Below, one piece after another: positions 53,320 through 62,114 of a DNA stretch of 64,000 nucleotides. The stretch lies in contig UQYD01000005.1 in the NCBI GenBank assembly GCA_900545305.1, forward strand, positions 29,613 through 93,612, written 5' to 3'. Made by a program: the position numbers and the translations under genes. Within the stretch, counting starts at the first letter, position 1; the number at the start of each line of letters is the position of its first letter. Source of the stretch: an uncultured Eubacterium sp. (lineage in GTDB: Bacteria; Bacillota; Clostridia; Lachnospirales; CAG-274). The notes under the pieces are model-generated. The model was not told the origin of the DNA. It was given only the letters and a program-made list of their open reading frames with translations, and ran no database searches.

Positions 53320-54030
53320 GTGATAGGCAGATTATTTTTAATTCTAGTCATTCTCTTTGTTATTTATGTGGCACTTACAACAGGGGAAGATGTTAAAAAT
53401 ATTAAAAGGAAAGATGCAGCTATAAGAAGCTCCATAGAGGTTATTCTTTATTCGTCTTTCTGGGCTATGGTATTTCACAGAATTGCCCACAGGTTATACA
53501 ACCACCGTCTTTTCTTTCTTGCCAGAATTATTTCACAGTTTTCAAGACTTTTAACTGGTATAGAAATTCATCCCGGTGCTAAAATAGGGAAAGATGTTTT
53601 TATTGACCACGGTATGGGAGTTGTAATTGGGGAAACTGCTGAAGTAGGAAACAATGTTACAATATATCAGGGGGTAACTCTTGGTGGTACCGGTAAAGAT
53701 GTAGGTAAAAGACATCCTACCATTGGTAACAATGTTATGATTGGTTCTGGGGCAAAGGTTCTTGGTCCTATTAATGTAGGGGATAATTCTAAAATTGGTG
53801 CAGGCTCTGTTGTTGTAAAGGACGTACCTCCATTTACAACAGTTACAGGTGTTCCCGGTAAGGTTGTAGCTAAAAATGCACCGGAAAAAGAATGTCCGGC
53901 TGACTCTTTAGACCAAAAGATTGACGACCCAGTAGGTAGCGAAATTGACGCATTAACTGCGAGAATAAATGAACTGGAAACCGAACTTAAAAAATGCGAG
54001 GAGGAAAGAAACAATTATGAAGCTTTATAA
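53320..54030 (+). CDS. cysE: Serine O-acetyltransferase
   Basis: 236 residues. The left-handed beta-helix has the hexapeptide repeats and active-site segment GIEIHPGAKIGKDVFIDHGMGVVIGETAEVG (His-Asp region, about 95-125) and GVTLGGTGKDVGKRHPTIG. It makes O-acetylserine for cysteine synthesis. An N-terminal hydrophobic helix (LFLILVILFVIYVAL) and a charged C-terminal coiled coil (about 205-236) are additions compared with the 217-residue Bacillus form. GTG 53320, with AAAGGAG before it, is the likely start. It overlaps cysS by 14 bases. Confidence 0.92.
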   Translation: MIGRLFLILVILFVIYVALTTGEDVKNIKRKDAAIRSSIEVILYSSFWAMVFHRIAHRLYNHRLFFLARIISQFSRLLTGIEIHPGAKIGKDVFIDHGMGVVIGETAEVGNNVTIYQGVTLGGTGKDVGKRHPTIGNNVMIGSGAKVLGPINVGDNSKIGAGSVVVKDVPPFTTVTGVPGKVVAKNAPEKECPADSLDQKIDDPVGSEIDALTARINELETELKKCEEERNNYEAL

Positions 54031-55420
54031 TACACTTACTAGAAAAAAAGAAGAATTTGTACCACTTGAAGAAGGCAAGGTAAAAATGTATGTTTGTGGT
54101 CCTACAGTTTATGACTACATTCACATTGGTAATGCAAGACCTTACGTTATCTTCGATACTATCAGAAGATATATGGAATATAAGGGCTATGAAGTAAAGT
54201 ATGTTCAGAACTTTACTGATGTAGACGACAAGATTATCAACAAGGCTATTAAAGAAGGCGTTGAGTCAACTGTAATTTCTGAAAGATACATTGCAGAGGC
54301 TAAGAAAGATGCTGAGGGTCTTAATGTAGAACCAGCAACTTACAATCCTAAGGTAACAGAGGAAATGCCAGAAATTATCGAAATGATAAAGACACTTATT
54401 GAAAAGGGTCACGCATATGAAGTAAATGGTAGCGTTTTCTATGACACAAAGTCTTTCCCTGACTATGGCAAGCTTTCTGGCAAAAATATTGATGACCTTG
54501 AGGCTGGTGCAAGAATTGAAGTTGATACAACAAAGAAAAGCCCAATGGACTTTGTACTTTGGAAGCCTAAAAAGCCAGGCGAACCAGCATGGCAATCTCC
54601 TTGGGGCGAAGGTAGACCAGGTTGGCACATTGAATGTTCAGTAATGGCTAAGAAATACCTTGGGGATACTATTGACATTCACGCAGGTGGCGAAGATTTA
54701 ATTTTCCCACACCACGAAAACGAAATTGCACAGAGTGAAGCTGCTAACGGTGTTCAGTTTGCTAAATACTGGTTACACAACGGTTTCATCAATGTAGATA
54801 ACAAGAAGATGAGTAAATCTCTTGGTAACTTCTTTACATTAAGAGATATTGTAGAAACTATTCCTTATGATGTTGTAAGATTCTTTATTTTAAACGGTCA
54901 TTACAGAAGCCCAATTAACTTCTCAAGAGAGCTTATGGAGGCTGCCGGTAACGGTCTTGACAGAATTAAAAATTCTTACAAGAGTCTTTTATTCCTTGAG
55001 AAGAACGCTCAGGGCGAAATGACAGAAGAAGAAAAGAATTTAAGAGATGAGTCAGATAAGTTCAGAGTACAGTTTGAAAAGGCTATGGACGATGACTTCA
55101 ACACAGCTGATGCTGTAACTGCTATTTATGAAATAGTTAAGTTTGCAAATGTAAACTGCAACGAAAATTCTTCAAAGGAATTTATAAAAGCTATTAGAGA
55201 AGAAATGCTTTCACTTTGCACTATTCTTGGTATCATTCCAGAGGAAAAGGTAGAAGAAGGCAAGATTACAGAAGAAGAAATTCAGAAACTTATTGACGAA
55301 AGAACTGCTGCTAAAAAGAGCAAGGATTTTGCAAGAGCTGATGAAATCAGAAACGAACTTTTAGAAAAGGGCGTTGTTATTGAAGATACAAGAGCCGGCG
55401 TACGTTGGTCATACAAATAG
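54017..55420 (+). CDS. cysS: Cysteinyl-tRNA synthetase
   Basis: 467 residues. The class I signatures are HIGNARPYVIF (HIGH, about 35) and KMSKSLGNF (KMSKS, about 269). The zinc ligands are C28 in MYVCGPTVYDY, then C209 and H234/H238 in WHIECSVMAKKYLG and FPHHENEIAQ. ATG 54017 follows GAGGAGGAAAG inside the end of cysE. Transcription should rise when uncharged tRNA-Cys binds the T-box upstream. Confidence 0.96.
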   Translation: MKLYNTLTRKKEEFVPLEEGKVKMYVCGPTVYDYIHIGNARPYVIFDTIRRYMEYKGYEVKYVQNFTDVDDKIINKAIKEGVESTVISERYIAEAKKDAEGLNVEPATYNPKVTEEMPEIIEMIKTLIEKGHAYEVNGSVFYDTKSFPDYGKLSGKNIDDLEAGARIEVDTTKKSPMDFVLWKPKKPGEPAWQSPWGEGRPGWHIECSVMAKKYLGDTIDIHAGGEDLIFPHHENEIAQSEAANGVQFAKYWLHNGFINVDNKKMSKSLGNFFTLRDIVETIPYDVVRFFILNGHYRSPINFSRELMEAAGNGLDRIKNSYKSLLFLEKNAQGEMTEEEKNLRDESDKFRVQFEKAMDDDFNTADAVTAIYEIVKFANVNCNENSSKEFIKAIREEMLSLCTILGIIPEEKVEEGKITEEEIQKLIDERTAAKKSKDFARADEIRNELLEKGVVIEDTRAGVRWSYK

Positions 55421-55428
55421 GAGAAGTT

Positions 55429-55830
55429 ATGGATATTTTAAATGAAATAAATTCAGACCCTAAGTCACTTTCTCCTTTGGTATTAGCTTATATTGGAGAT
55501 GCCGTTTTTGAGCTTATGGTCAGAGGCTATGTGCTTAAAGACGGTAATGCTCCTGTAAACAAGTTAAACAAGAAATCAAGAAATATTGTAAATGCAGGTT
55601 CACAGTCTGAAATGTACGAAAAGTTAAAGGATGTTTTGACAGAAACAGAAATGGCTGTAATGAAAAGAGGTAGAAATGCCAAAAGTTTTACAACAGCTAA
55701 AAATCAAAGTGTTTCAGATTACAGACGTGCAACAGGCGTAGAGGCTATTTTCGGATATGTTTATTTATCTGGAAATGTAGAAAGATTAAAGGAACTATTT
55801 AAAATTTGTGTAGAAAACGAGGTGCTGTAA
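55429..55830 (+). CDS. mrnC: Mini-ribonuclease III
   Basis: 133 residues, RNase III catalytic domain only: SPLVLAYIGDAVFELMVRGYVL carries the acidic signature and there is no double-stranded RNA binding domain. In Bacillus MrnC trims 23S rRNA precursor. ATG 55429, with AGGAGAAG before it, is chosen over an upstream ATG within cysS. It overlaps rlmB by one base. Confidence 0.93.
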   Translation: MDILNEINSDPKSLSPLVLAYIGDAVFELMVRGYVLKDGNAPVNKLNKKSRNIVNAGSQSEMYEKLKDVLTETEMAVMKRGRNAKSFTTAKNQSVSDYRRATGVEAIFGYVYLSGNVERLKELFKICVENEVL

Positions 55831-56726
55831 TGAAAAGAGACGATAGAAGAAAAGCAAGTGGCAGAAAGAATGACTCAAGAGGTCAGAGAGGTTACAAGGG
55901 CGATACTAGACGTGCTGAAAGACGTGCTATGCCTAGCAGAGATAGACGTGAAAACCCTAACAACAAGTATGAAGACAACTCAGCTTTTGATGACGGTTTA
56001 CAGTTAGAAGGTAGAAATCCTGTACTTGAAGCCCTTAACCACGACAAGCCTATTGACAAGCTTTTTGTAAAGAAGGGCGAAATTGAAGGTACATTAAAGG
56101 TTATAGTTGCAAAGGCAAGAGAAAAGGGTATACTTGTTCAGGAAGTAGACAGAGAAAAGATGGCTGCTATGTCAAGAAGTAATAACAATCAGGGTGTTAT
56201 TGCTTTCTGTCCTGCTCACGAATACTGTGAAGTATCTGATATTCTTGAAATTGCAAGAAAGAAAGGCGAAGACCCATTCATCATTATTTGTGATGAAATT
56301 ACTGACCCACACAATTTAGGCGCTATTATCAGAACTGCTGATGCCTGTGGTGCTCACGGTGTTATTATTCCTAAAAGACGTGCTGTAGGTCTTTCTGCGA
56401 TTGTAAGCAAGACTTCTGCCGGTGCAGTTGAATTTGTTCCTGTTGCAAGAGTAACTAACCTTGCAAGAACAGTTGATGAACTTAAAAAGGCTAATATTTG
56501 GATTGCTTGTGCTGATATGAGCGGTAGAGAATACTTTAAGGCTGACCTTACAGGCGGTATCGGTATTATCGTAGGTAATGAAGGTAATGGTGTAAGTGAA
56601 CTTTTAAGAAAGAAGTGCGACCTTACAGTAGGTATTCCTATGTATGGTAAGATTTCTTCTCTTAATGCCTCTGTTTCAGCCGGTCTTATTATGTATGAAG
56701 TAGTAAGACAGAGAAAATTTAAGTAA
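55830..56726 (+). CDS. rlmB: 23S rRNA (guanosine-2'-O-)-methyltransferase RlmB/TrmH family
   Basis: 298 residues. A strongly basic, disordered N-terminus (KRDDRRKASGRKNDSRGQRG) of about 50 residues precedes the substrate-binding part (LEGRNPVLEALNHDKPIDKLFV) and the SPOUT knot (ICDEITDPHNLGAIIRTADACG, IIVGNEGNGVSELLRKKCD, IPMYGKISSLNASVSAGLI). It methylates G2251 of 23S rRNA. Its place between mrnC and yacP is conserved in Firmicutes. Confidence 0.93.
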   Translation: MKRDDRRKASGRKNDSRGQRGYKGDTRRAERRAMPSRDRRENPNNKYEDNSAFDDGLQLEGRNPVLEALNHDKPIDKLFVKKGEIEGTLKVIVAKAREKGILVQEVDREKMAAMSRSNNNQGVIAFCPAHEYCEVSDILEIARKKGEDPFIIICDEITDPHNLGAIIRTADACGAHGVIIPKRRAVGLSAIVSKTSAGAVEFVPVARVTNLARTVDELKKANIWIACADMSGREYFKADLTGGIGIIVGNEGNGVSELLRKKCDLTVGIPMYGKISSLNASVSAGLIMYEVVRQRKFK

Positions 56727-56729
56727 TAT

Positions 56730-57251
56730 ATGAACAAAGATTATTTATTGGTTGACGGATACAATATTATTTTTGCGTGGAAGAAGTTAAACAAATTGGC
56801 AGAAGATAATATTGAGGCTGCCAAAGATGCCCTTATTAATATGCTTTGTAATTATCAAGGTGTAAAGAAAATGAACTTGATTCTTGTATTTGATGCTTAC
56901 AAAGTTGCCGGAGGGCAAGGAAGTGTTGAAAAACAGGGTGGTATATATATAGTGTATACTAAGGAAGCAGAAACTGCTGACAGCTACATTGAGTATACTA
57001 CCCACGTGCTTTCAAGAGATTACAATGTAACCGTTGCAACATCTGACGGTTTGGAACAGATGATAATTACAGGTCGAGGTGCTGTGAGAATGAGTGCCAG
57101 AGATTTATATGAAGAAGTTAAAGCAACAAAAAAGCACATTACAACATATATAGCTCAAAATAAACCAGTCAAAAATAATATGCTTATGGACAATTTAGAT
57201 AAAGCCTCTGCTCAATGGCTAGAAGATTTAAGGAGAGGAAAGAATAAATGA
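56730..57251 (+). CDS. NYN domain RNA-binding protein YacP
   Basis: 173 residues. YLLVDGYNIIFAWKKL at the start and LVFDAYKV, ATSDGLEQMIITGRGAVRMSA show the PIN-like NYN fold with its acidic residues. YacP (Rae1) in Bacillus is a ribosome-associated endoribonuclease. It overlaps sigH by 4 bases. Confidence 0.88.
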   Translation: MNKDYLLVDGYNIIFAWKKLNKLAEDNIEAAKDALINMLCNYQGVKKMNLILVFDAYKVAGGQGSVEKQGGIYIVYTKEAETADSYIEYTTHVLSRDYNVTVATSDGLEQMIITGRGAVRMSARDLYEEVKATKKHITTYIAQNKPVKNNMLMDNLDKASAQWLEDLRRGKNK

Positions 57252-57871
57252 ATTCAGAAGAATATAAGGCTAAAACCGATGAAGAAATTATTGAATTAAT
57301 ACATAAGGGCGAGGATAAATATGCTCAGGAATATATGCTTGTAAAGTACAAGCCTTTAGTAATGGCTTGTTCTAAAAGCTGTTTTATATCAGGGGCAGAA
57401 AAAGACGATGTTATACAAGAGGGTATGATAGGTCTTTACAAGGCTATAAGAGACTTTGTGGCTGAAAGAAACGTTGGCTTTTATCCCTTTGCCAAAATGT
57501 GTATTGAAAGACAGATTGCTACAGCATTGAAAACTGCTAACAGACAGAAGCACAAGCCTCTTAATGAGTCATATTCTTTAGATAAAAATATATTTGAAGA
57601 TGATGAGGAGGCTACTTATATAGAAATGCTGAAAAGCAGAACTAATGAAAGTCCAGAAAACAAGTACATTGACGATGAAAGCAAGAGAATGCTTGAAGAA
57701 AATGTTATGGCTAATTTGTCTGCTATGGAAAAGAAAGTTCTTTCACTCTATCTTAAAGGCAAAAAGTATACTGAAATTGCTATTATAGTGGAAAAAGACG
57801 AAAAAAGCATTGATAATGCTTTGCAAAGAATAAAAAAGAAAATAAGCAAAATAGTTGCTGAAAGACAGTAG
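57248..57871 (+). CDS. sigH: RNA polymerase sigma factor H
   Basis: 207 residues: region 2 (LVMACSKSCFISGAEKDDVIQEGMIGLYKAIRDF) and region 4 (LSAMEKKVLSLYLKGKKYTEIAIIVEKDEKSIDNALQRIKKKI). It is the transition-state sigma factor that starts sporulation. The cysE-cysS-mrnC-rlmB-yacP-sigH order is as in Bacillus, which supports the name. Confidence 0.93.
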   Translation: MNSEEYKAKTDEEIIELIHKGEDKYAQEYMLVKYKPLVMACSKSCFISGAEKDDVIQEGMIGLYKAIRDFVAERNVGFYPFAKMCIERQIATALKTANRQKHKPLNESYSLDKNIFEDDEEATYIEMLKSRTNESPENKYIDDESKRMLEENVMANLSAMEKKVLSLYLKGKKYTEIAIIVEKDEKSIDNALQRIKKKISKIVAERQ

Positions 57872-57936
57872 TTAGTTCGTTAAAGTATATAAATTTGTGT
57901 ATGCTATTTTTTGCATATTGACCATGGAACTACTAC

Positions 57937-57965
57937 TTGCAATATTCCAATATGTGTGATATAAT
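57937..57965 (+). promoter_or_regulatory. Promoter of scfA
   Basis: TTGCAA (57937-57942), 17 bases, TATAAT (57960-57965), 34 bases before the scfA start. Confidence 0.6.
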
Positions 57966-57999
57966 TCAGACAGTTATTTATGCGAAGGAGGATATAGAA

Positions 58000-58140
58000 A
58001 TGAAGCATGTTAAAACATTAAACACTAAGTTACTTCAGAACACTGTAGTTACAGGTGGTTGTGGTGAATGTCAGACTTCTTGCCAGTCTGCTTGCAAGAC
58101 TTCTTGTACAGTTGCTAACCAGGCTTGTGAAAACAGATAA
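58000..58140 (+). CDS. scfA: SCIFF peptide precursor (six cysteines in forty-five)
   Basis: 46 residues: MKHVKTLNTKLLQNTVVTGG leader, then six cysteines at about 22, 25, 29, 33, 37 and 44 in the GCGECQTSCQSACKTSC pattern. SCIFF is a ribosomally made peptide, nearly universal in Clostridia, in which thioether links are formed by a radical-SAM enzyme (encoded next). AAGGAGGATA precedes the ATG. Confidence 0.96.
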   Translation: MKHVKTLNTKLLQNTVVTGGCGECQTSCQSACKTSCTVANQACENR

Positions 58141-58160
58141 TTTTATTTTTTATTTTAAGT

Positions 58161-58200
58161 TTAAGCTAAGTTTGGGTAAGTCCTAAACTTAGCTTAATTT
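58161..58200 (+). terminator. Attenuator between scfA and scfB
   Basis: TTAAGCTAAGTTTGGG (58161-58176) and CCTAAACTTAGCTTAA (58182-58197) form a long stem with only a short T-run. A leaky terminator here would give more precursor peptide than enzyme. Confidence 0.75.
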
Positions 58201-58239
58201 GTGTTATTCTGCCCTTGTGGCACGAAAAGGAGATTTTTT

Positions 58240-59595
58240 ATGATACACAAGTATAGTATGAACGGCTTACACATAGTGCTTGATGTTAATAGTGGTGCTG
58301 TTCATATTGTAGACAAAGTAGTTTATGATGTGCTTGATTTTTACAAAGATTGTTCTTTTGAAGAAATTTGTGAAAAATTAGGTGATTCATATTCTGAACA
58401 GGAATTAAAGGAAGCCTGTATCGAAATTGAACAGCTTGAAAAAGACAAAATGCTTTTTTCAGAAGATGTTTATGCACAGGTTATTCCTAAGATTGAAAGA
58501 CGAGACCCTGTTGTAAAGGCTCTTTGCTTACATATTGCTCACGATTGTAATCTCAAGTGCAGATATTGCTTTGCCGAGGAGGGTGAATACCACGGCAAGA
58601 GAGAACTTATGAGCTTGGAAGTTGGTAAAAAGGCTATTGACTTTTTAATTAAGGCTTCCGGCAAGAGAAAAAACCTTGAAGTTGACTTTTTCGGTGGAGA
58701 ACCTCTTATGAACTTTGGGGTTGTAAAGGGTATCGTTGAATATGCTCGTTCTATTGAAAAAGAACACAACAAAAATTTCAGATTTACAATTACTACTAAT
58801 GGTATATTGCTTAATGATGAAATTATGGATTACATTAATAAGAATATGCACAATGTTGTTCTCAGTCTTGATGGTCGTAAGGAAGTTAACGACAGAATGC
58901 GTCCTAGAGCAGGTGGACAAGGTTCATATGACAACATTGTTCCTAAATTCCAAAAACTTGCAGATTCCAGAAATCAGACAGATTACTATGTAAGAGGTAC
59001 ATTTACTCATTACAATCTTGATTTTGCTAAAGATGTAATGCATATGGCTGATTTAGGCTTTAAGCAGATTTCTGTTGAGCCAGTAGTTGCTGACCCAGCT
59101 GAACCTTATGCAATTAGCGAAGAAGATTTACCTGTGATTTTCAAGGAATATGAAGATTTGGCAGTAGATATTATAAAGAGAAGAAAAGAAGGTCAATGGT
59201 TTAACTTCTTCCACTTTATGATTGACCTTACTGGTGGTCCTTGTGTTACTAAGCGACTTGTAGGTTGTGGCTCAGGTACTGAATACCTTGCTGTTACACC
59301 AACAGGGGACTTATATCCTTGTCATCAGTTTGTAGGTAAAACAGAGTTCAAGATGGGTACAGTAGATACAGGGGTTGTAAATACTGATATTCGCCATAAT
59401 TTTGAACAATGTAATGTTTACAATAAGCCTGAGTGCCAGAAGTGTTGGGCTAAGTTTTATTGTAGCGGTGGCTGTGTTGCAAATTCATTTAATAGCCACG
59501 GCGACCTTATCACTCCTTATGAAATTGGCTGTGAAATGCAGAAAAAGCGTATTGAGTGTGCCATTATGATTAAGGCTGTTGAAGCTCAGGAATAA
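58240..59595 (+). CDS. scfB: SCIFF thioether maturase, radical SAM/SPASM
   Basis: 451 residues. The radical-SAM motif is CNLKCRYCFAEEGEY (about 105-119). The C-terminal SPASM region has CGSGTEYLAVTPTGDLYPCHQF and CNVYNKPECQKCWAKFYCSGGC for two auxiliary [4Fe-4S] clusters. The N-terminal about 85 residues hold a peptide-binding domain. ATG 58240, with AAAAGGAG before it, is the start; the upstream ATG at 58201 lies at the end of the attenuator. Confidence 0.95.
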   Translation: MIHKYSMNGLHIVLDVNSGAVHIVDKVVYDVLDFYKDCSFEEICEKLGDSYSEQELKEACIEIEQLEKDKMLFSEDVYAQVIPKIERRDPVVKALCLHIAHDCNLKCRYCFAEEGEYHGKRELMSLEVGKKAIDFLIKASGKRKNLEVDFFGGEPLMNFGVVKGIVEYARSIEKEHNKNFRFTITTNGILLNDEIMDYINKNMHNVVLSLDGRKEVNDRMRPRAGGQGSYDNIVPKFQKLADSRNQTDYYVRGTFTHYNLDFAKDVMHMADLGFKQISVEPVVADPAEPYAISEEDLPVIFKEYEDLAVDIIKRRKEGQWFNFFHFMIDLTGGPCVTKRLVGCGSGTEYLAVTPTGDLYPCHQFVGKTEFKMGTVDTGVVNTDIRHNFEQCNVYNKPECQKCWAKFYCSGGCVANSFNSHGDLITPYEIGCEMQKKRIECAIMIKAVEAQE

Positions 59596-59632
59596 TCCTG
59601 AAAACATATATAAAAGGGAGGAAAAATCACAA

Positions 59633-61054
59633 ATGAAATCTAAGAGTTTATTAATTCTGCTGATTACTATTATTGTTATTGCTGGTCTTGCAGCTGTGTC
59701 TATTTTAGGCGTAGGTAGCAAGAAGGCTACAGCATCTTCTAGTTCCGCAGAAGCAACAACATCTGCTCCAATGCAGGCAGAACCAGAAATAAATGAAAAT
59801 GGTGAACCTGTTACTACAGAAGATGGTAAAGTAAAATATCATCTTGTTTCAGCAGAAGCAACAACTGAAGCTGGTAGCGAAACTGGTACTGATGCAGCAA
59901 CTGAAACTACAACTGCTCAGAAAAATCCAGGCTATGGTAGCTACAAGAACATCAAACTTGGTCTTGACTTAAAGGGTGGTGTATACATTGTATACCAGGC
60001 AGATAAGGATAATCCAACTGAACAAGAAATGAATGCGGCTGTTTCTATGTTACAGGAAAGAGTAGCATACAAGGGTTGGTATGATGCAGAAGTTTCAAAG
60101 GAAAATACAAACCGTATTAGAGTTGAAATTCCTGGTGTTGAAGATGCAGCAGCAACTGCTAACGAAATTGGTACAGCAGCTCATCTTACATTCAAAGATG
60201 AAAACGGTAATGTACTTGTAGATGGTGAAAATGTTAAGAATGCTGATAAGGCTTTCCAGAACAATCAGGTTGTAGTTACACTTGATTTTGATTCAGAAGG
60301 TACTAAGAAGTTTGCTGATGCAACTCAGGCTAACCTTAACAAGAGAATTAGCATTTATATGGATGATATGCTTCTTTCTGCTCCTACTGTTAATTCTGCA
60401 ATTACAGATGGTAAGGCTATTATTTCTGGTGACTTTGATAACGAAAGTGCAGAAACTCTTGCTGCTCAGATTAGAGCTGGTTCTTTACCATTTAGCTTAA
60501 ATATTGTTGACTACAATGAAGTTGGTGCTAGACTTGGTGCTGAAGCATTACAGACAAGTGTATTTGGTGGTGCTATTGGTATCCTTCTTGTATTCTTATT
60601 TATGCTTATTGTTTACAGAGTTTGCGGTCTTGCAGCTGATTTAGCTCTTGCAATTTATATTGGTCTTATAATGGTTATTATGAGTCTTTTCGGTGTTACT
60701 CTTACACTTCCTGGTGTTGCCGGTATTGTACTTTCAGTAGGTATGGCCGTTGATGCCAATGTAATTATTTTCGAGAGAATTAAGGAAGAAATTAATCTTG
60801 GTAAGTCTATTAAGACTTCTATCAAGAATGGTTTTGCAAAGGCACTTTCTGCTATCCTTGATGGTAACATCACTACACTTATTACTTGTGCAGTATTGTT
60901 ATGGTTAGGTACTGGTCCTATTAAGGGCTTTGCTCAGACTCTTATGCTTGGTATTGTTTTATCTATGTTTACAGCTCTCGTTATTACAAGAATTATTCTT
61001 AATGCGTTGTTGGAAATTGGATTAAAGAACCCTAAGATGTATGGCGGAAAGTAG
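59633..61054 (+). CDS. secD: Protein translocase subunit SecD
   Basis: 473 residues. TM1 (residues about 5-25) is followed by a low-complexity stretch rich in Ala, Ser, Thr and Glu (about 28-98), the P1 domain (KLGLDLKGGVYIVYQ, VSMLQERVAYKG, IRVEIPGVED) and five C-terminal membrane segments (GAIGILLVFLFMLIVYR, GVAGIVLSVGMAVDANVIIFERIKEE). It uses the proton or sodium gradient to assist Sec export. ATG 59633 is preferred to 59579, which lies within scfB. The low-complexity insert is not usual for SecD. Confidence 0.93.
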   Translation: MKSKSLLILLITIIVIAGLAAVSILGVGSKKATASSSSAEATTSAPMQAEPEINENGEPVTTEDGKVKYHLVSAEATTEAGSETGTDAATETTTAQKNPGYGSYKNIKLGLDLKGGVYIVYQADKDNPTEQEMNAAVSMLQERVAYKGWYDAEVSKENTNRIRVEIPGVEDAAATANEIGTAAHLTFKDENGNVLVDGENVKNADKAFQNNQVVVTLDFDSEGTKKFADATQANLNKRISIYMDDMLLSAPTVNSAITDGKAIISGDFDNESAETLAAQIRAGSLPFSLNIVDYNEVGARLGAEALQTSVFGGAIGILLVFLFMLIVYRVCGLAADLALAIYIGLIMVIMSLFGVTLTLPGVAGIVLSVGMAVDANVIIFERIKEEINLGKSIKTSIKNGFAKALSAILDGNITTLITCAVLLWLGTGPIKGFAQTLMLGIVLSMFTALVITRIILNALLEIGLKNPKMYGGK

Positions 61055-61065
61055 GAGGTAATAGT

Positions 61066-61986
61066 ATGCAAATAGTAGAAAAAAGAGTTATTTATATTGC
61101 CATTTCCGTTGTTTTAATTTTAGCTGGTATCGTTGGAATGATTGTTAATGCGGGTATGGGCAATGGTGCTTTTAGCACAGATGTTGAATTTAGTGGTGGT
61201 ACTTCTATAGAAGTATCTATTGGTAAAGAATTTGAAAACAATGACATTACAAACATTGTTAAGGAAGCTACAGGCGAAAACAATCCTCAGGTACAGAAAG
61301 TTGGCGATGGTCATAGCGTAACAATTAAGACTAAGTCACTTTCAACAGAAGTAAGAAGCAAGCTTCAGACTGCTCTTTCTGAAAAGTATGACTTAAAGCC
61401 AGAAAACTTCTCTATTCAGGATGTTAGTGCAACAATAAGTAGTGAAATGGTTAGAACTTCTATTTTATCTGTTGTTGTAGCTTGTGTATTTATGCTTATT
61501 TATGTAAGTATTAGATTCAAGGATTTCAGTATGGGTGCTAGTGCAATTCTTGCACTTTGCCACGATGCTTTAATTGTAGTAGGTAGTTATGCAGTATTAA
61601 GAATTCCTTTAAGTAATTCATTTATCGCTGCTATCCTTACAGTTTTAGGTTACTCTATTAATGCTACAATCGTTATTTTCGATAGAATTAGAGAAAATAG
61701 AACTAAACTTGGTAGAAATAATTATAGTGCATTAGTTGATACAAGTGTTAAGCAGACAATGACTCGTTCATTATTTACTTCATTAACAACTTTCTTCACT
61801 GTATTATGCCTTTACATTTTTGGTGTACAGTCAGTTAGAGAATTCGTATTACCTATTGCTATTGGTATCATTTGTGGTACTTATTCTTCTATCTTTATTT
61901 CAGGTAATATCTGGTACATTATTTCTAATGCTACAAGCAAGAAAAAGGCTGCAGCTAATGCTAAGCCAGCAAAGGCTAAGAAGTAA
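61066..61986 (+). CDS. secF: Protein translocase subunit SecF
   Basis: 306 residues. VEFSGGTSIEVSIG after TM1, and IAAILTVLGYSINATIVIFDRIRENR and TRSLFTSLTTFFTVLCLY in the membrane domain are SecF hallmarks. It forms a complex with SecD, 11 bases upstream. The scfAB-secDF neighbourhood is common in Clostridia. It has a basic alanine/lysine tail. Confidence 0.95.
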   Translation: MQIVEKRVIYIAISVVLILAGIVGMIVNAGMGNGAFSTDVEFSGGTSIEVSIGKEFENNDITNIVKEATGENNPQVQKVGDGHSVTIKTKSLSTEVRSKLQTALSEKYDLKPENFSIQDVSATISSEMVRTSILSVVVACVFMLIYVSIRFKDFSMGASAILALCHDALIVVGSYAVLRIPLSNSFIAAILTVLGYSINATIVIFDRIRENRTKLGRNNYSALVDTSVKQTMTRSLFTSLTTFFTVLCLYIFGVQSVREFVLPIAIGIICGTYSSIFISGNIWYIISNATSKKKAAANAKPAKAKK

Positions 61987-62004
61987 TTTACAATTTTAAT
62001 AATT

Positions 62005-62036
62005 AAAAGGCTGTCTGACGACAGCCTTTATTTTTA
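62005..62036 (+). terminator. Intrinsic terminator after secF
   Basis: AAAGGCTGTC-TGAC-GACAGCCTTT followed by ATTTTT. Confidence 0.88.
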
Positions 62037-62114
62037 TAATATTTTACAACAGTATTAATCTATTTATTAGTAAGGTGGTAAAGTGTTATAAATTTTAGAT
62101 AATGGAGGTTTATT

